This document shows positions 62,905-64,000 of a stretch of 64,000 nucleotides of DNA, piece by piece. The translations under genes and the position numbers were made by a program. Origin of the DNA: HGM11788 sp964654945 (GTDB taxonomy: Bacteria; Bacillota; Clostridia; Lachnospirales; CAG-274); assembly GCA_964654945.1 (NCBI GenBank), contig CAZZLN010000002.1:31036-95035 (forward strand). Reading direction: 5' to 3'. Positions within the stretch are counted from its first letter, which is position 1, and each line of letters begins with the position of its first letter. Below the pieces are notes generated by a model. The model was not told where the DNA came from. It ran no database searches and saw only the letters and a program-made list of their open reading frames with translations.

Positions 62905-64000
62905 ACAACATTCTCCTTTGCTTTGTCTCCTTCCCAATCCAATTGGTCAGATGTCCACAAATATTCTTCATGCTTTGCCAAATAATCATACTTATTTTCA
63001 ATTATCACTTCAACAACCTCATAATTTGCACTGCTTAAGACTTCCGCTTCCGAAGTACCAAATTTAGATATGTGCTGCACGCCTGCCCCTGTTATATTAT
63101 CTTCGCACACAAGTATTACAGAGTTTTTATCACAACTCTGTGGTGAAGCAAAACTTATTGAAACCCTCTCATTGCTACTCCAACTTGATATTATTCCTTT
63201 TGCCGGGAGCGTATCACCTTGATTCAATTCACTAAAAGCCTTTATCTCGTCTTTATCGAAAAGTAATCCTCTATAAATCTTTCCGTCATAAGCAGGCATA
63301 CGTTCTATACCATCTTTAATGATTTTTGCTTCTTTTGTGTTTCCTGTAAGGATAGCTTCATAATCACCGCCAAAATAATCTAACATAGCTTTTTGAAACT
63401 CTGCGGCTTTTTCATCTGAATAACCTGTATCTAATTTGATTTGCTGAAGCGCTTTCTTGTTATACTCATCAAGTTTATCATCGGGTATATGTCCTTCATA
63501 TCCTGTGTCTAATTGCCCACGTTTAGGCAATTTTGATTTTAAGGCTAATCTCTCTTGTTTAGCATCTTCTAACCTCTGCGAAATATCTTTTAATTTTTGA
63601 ACAGCTTCCGCATTTTCGTCGGAAATATCTCCGAAGCCTTCTTCAATTGATTTAAATTCACTAAACCATTCATCATAAGAATAGCCTTCTGTTATTTCGC
63701 TAAATTGCTTTTTTAAATCTTCAATTTGCTTGTCTGCGTCTGCGATATTATCTTTTAATTTTATTATATCATCATTATCAACATTTGTAAATTCTTTTTC
63801 AGCAGAGTTTTCAATATCTTTTTCACCCTTTGCAACCTCTTTTTCAACCTCTCCAACACTTTTCCCTGTGGCTTTGGCAAATTCTTCCACGCTCATCAGC
63901 TCATATTCAAGGTAACACCTGCAGTTACAGTCATTCCTTGCAGTGCCGCTGCTTCCGGGACATTCAGCAAATACTCCCGGTTCTATTTCAAACTTATCAC
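62874..64000 (-). CDS. Phage MuF-type head protein fused to an ADP-ribosyltransferase domain (5' end outside window)
   Basis: The frame is open to the right edge, so the N-terminus is missing. At the edge it reads EPGVFAECPGSSG and RNDCNCRCYLEYEL, the end of a MuF/SPP1-gp7 head-morphogenesis domain (the family's typical NCRC motif). A charged coiled-coil follows (about 63620-63880), then a domain with the ADP-ribosyltransferase R-S-E pattern: Arg in GKIYRGLL (~63270), SSWSS (~63180), and ExE in GTSEAEVL (~63045). MuF proteins with C-terminal toxin domains are a known phage class; the enzyme domain could be a toxin or a head component. Confidence 0.85.
   Translation of the reverse strand, partial: DKFEIEPGVFAECPGSSGTARNDCNCRCYLEYELMSVEEFAKATGKSVGEVEKEVAKGEKDIENSAEKEFTNVDNDDIIKLKDNIADADKQIEDLKKQFSEITEGYSYDEWFSEFKSIEEGFGDISDENAEAVQKLKDISQRLEDAKQERLALKSKLPKRGQLDTGYEGHIPDDKLDEYNKKALQQIKLDTGYSDEKAAEFQKAMLDYFGGDYEAILTGNTKEAKIIKDGIERMPAYDGKIYRGLLFDKDEIKAFSELNQGDTLPAKGIISSWSSNERVSISFASPQSCDKNSVILVCEDNITGAGVQHISKFGTSEAEVLSSANYEVVEVIIENKYDYLAKHEEYLWTSDQLDWEGDKAKENVVCIIKVKEKN

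Overview
The window is AT-rich, uses strong Shine-Dalgarno sites and several TTG starts, and encodes Spo0A, a flavodiiron protein, Rex-type operators, a class II EPSP synthase, SLH-domain surface proteins, AddB, a LysM-GH18 spore-lysin-like protein and several Clostridia-type small proteins. This points to an anaerobic, probably endospore-forming member of the Clostridia (Bacillota). No rRNA, complete tRNA or CRISPR array was seen. All assignments come from reading the sequence; no database search was run.

Layout. 1-6.3 kb: 3' part of glutamine-dependent NAD synthetase, D-Ala-D-Ala ligase, a SanA/YdcF-like membrane protein, a methyltransferase, Hsp33 and a secreted DUF2334-type protein. 6.3-8.8 kb (minus): an iron alcohol dehydrogenase whose promoter is bracketed by two perfect Rex boxes, an unknown protein and a DJ-1/PfpI protein. 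8.8-10.2 kb: a CYTH protein and spo0A. 10.4-11.9 kb (minus): a ComEC-like extracytoplasmic metallo-hydrolase cluster. 12-18.3 kb (minus): a MarR-controlled tripartite efflux operon (adaptor lipoprotein, RND pump, TolC-like protein). 18.4-20.3 kb: a secreted beta-helix (Cthe_2159-like) protein with a 27-bp minisatellite. 20.5-22.8 kb: YhaM and an RlmD-type methyltransferase.

22.8-25.8 kb is an accessory island: a HEPN-motif protein, a decayed C-terminal piece of a large serine recombinase, short direct repeats and unassigned sequence. 25.9-37.5 kb returns to core genes: a DUF6465-like protein, an EF-G paralogue, tyrA-aroA, topoisomerase IV (parE-parC), a P-loop protein, a WYL regulator and an FMN-bind-like protein. 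37.6-40.9 kb is addB without addA beside it. 40.9-46.9 kb (minus) is one long surface operon in which a bacterial tyrosine kinase module (CpsC-CpsD-CpsB) is followed by a membrane protein, a secreted protein with a dockerin-like doublet, an SLH protein and a VanZ-like protein.

47-59.4 kb: PutP, a second SLH protein with a beta-helix-like region, a HAD phosphatase, an SDR oxidoreductase, a flavodiiron protein, small membrane proteins, a Nudix hydrolase, YchF, RseC-like, and a minus-strand thyX-deoC-rmuC-Bfd-like set. At 59.8 kb a LysM-GH18 gene is cut inside its catalytic domain. Everything to its right looks prophage-like: small hypotheticals, an XRE regulator, a ribbon-helix-helix-like protein and, running off the right edge, a phage head (MuF-type) protein fused to an ADP-ribosyltransferase domain.

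The most interesting items are the MuF-ADP-ribosyltransferase fusion, the HEPN island, the lytic-enzyme gene interrupted at a prophage edge, the TolC-like protein with no room for barrel strands, and the kinase-linked surface operon.
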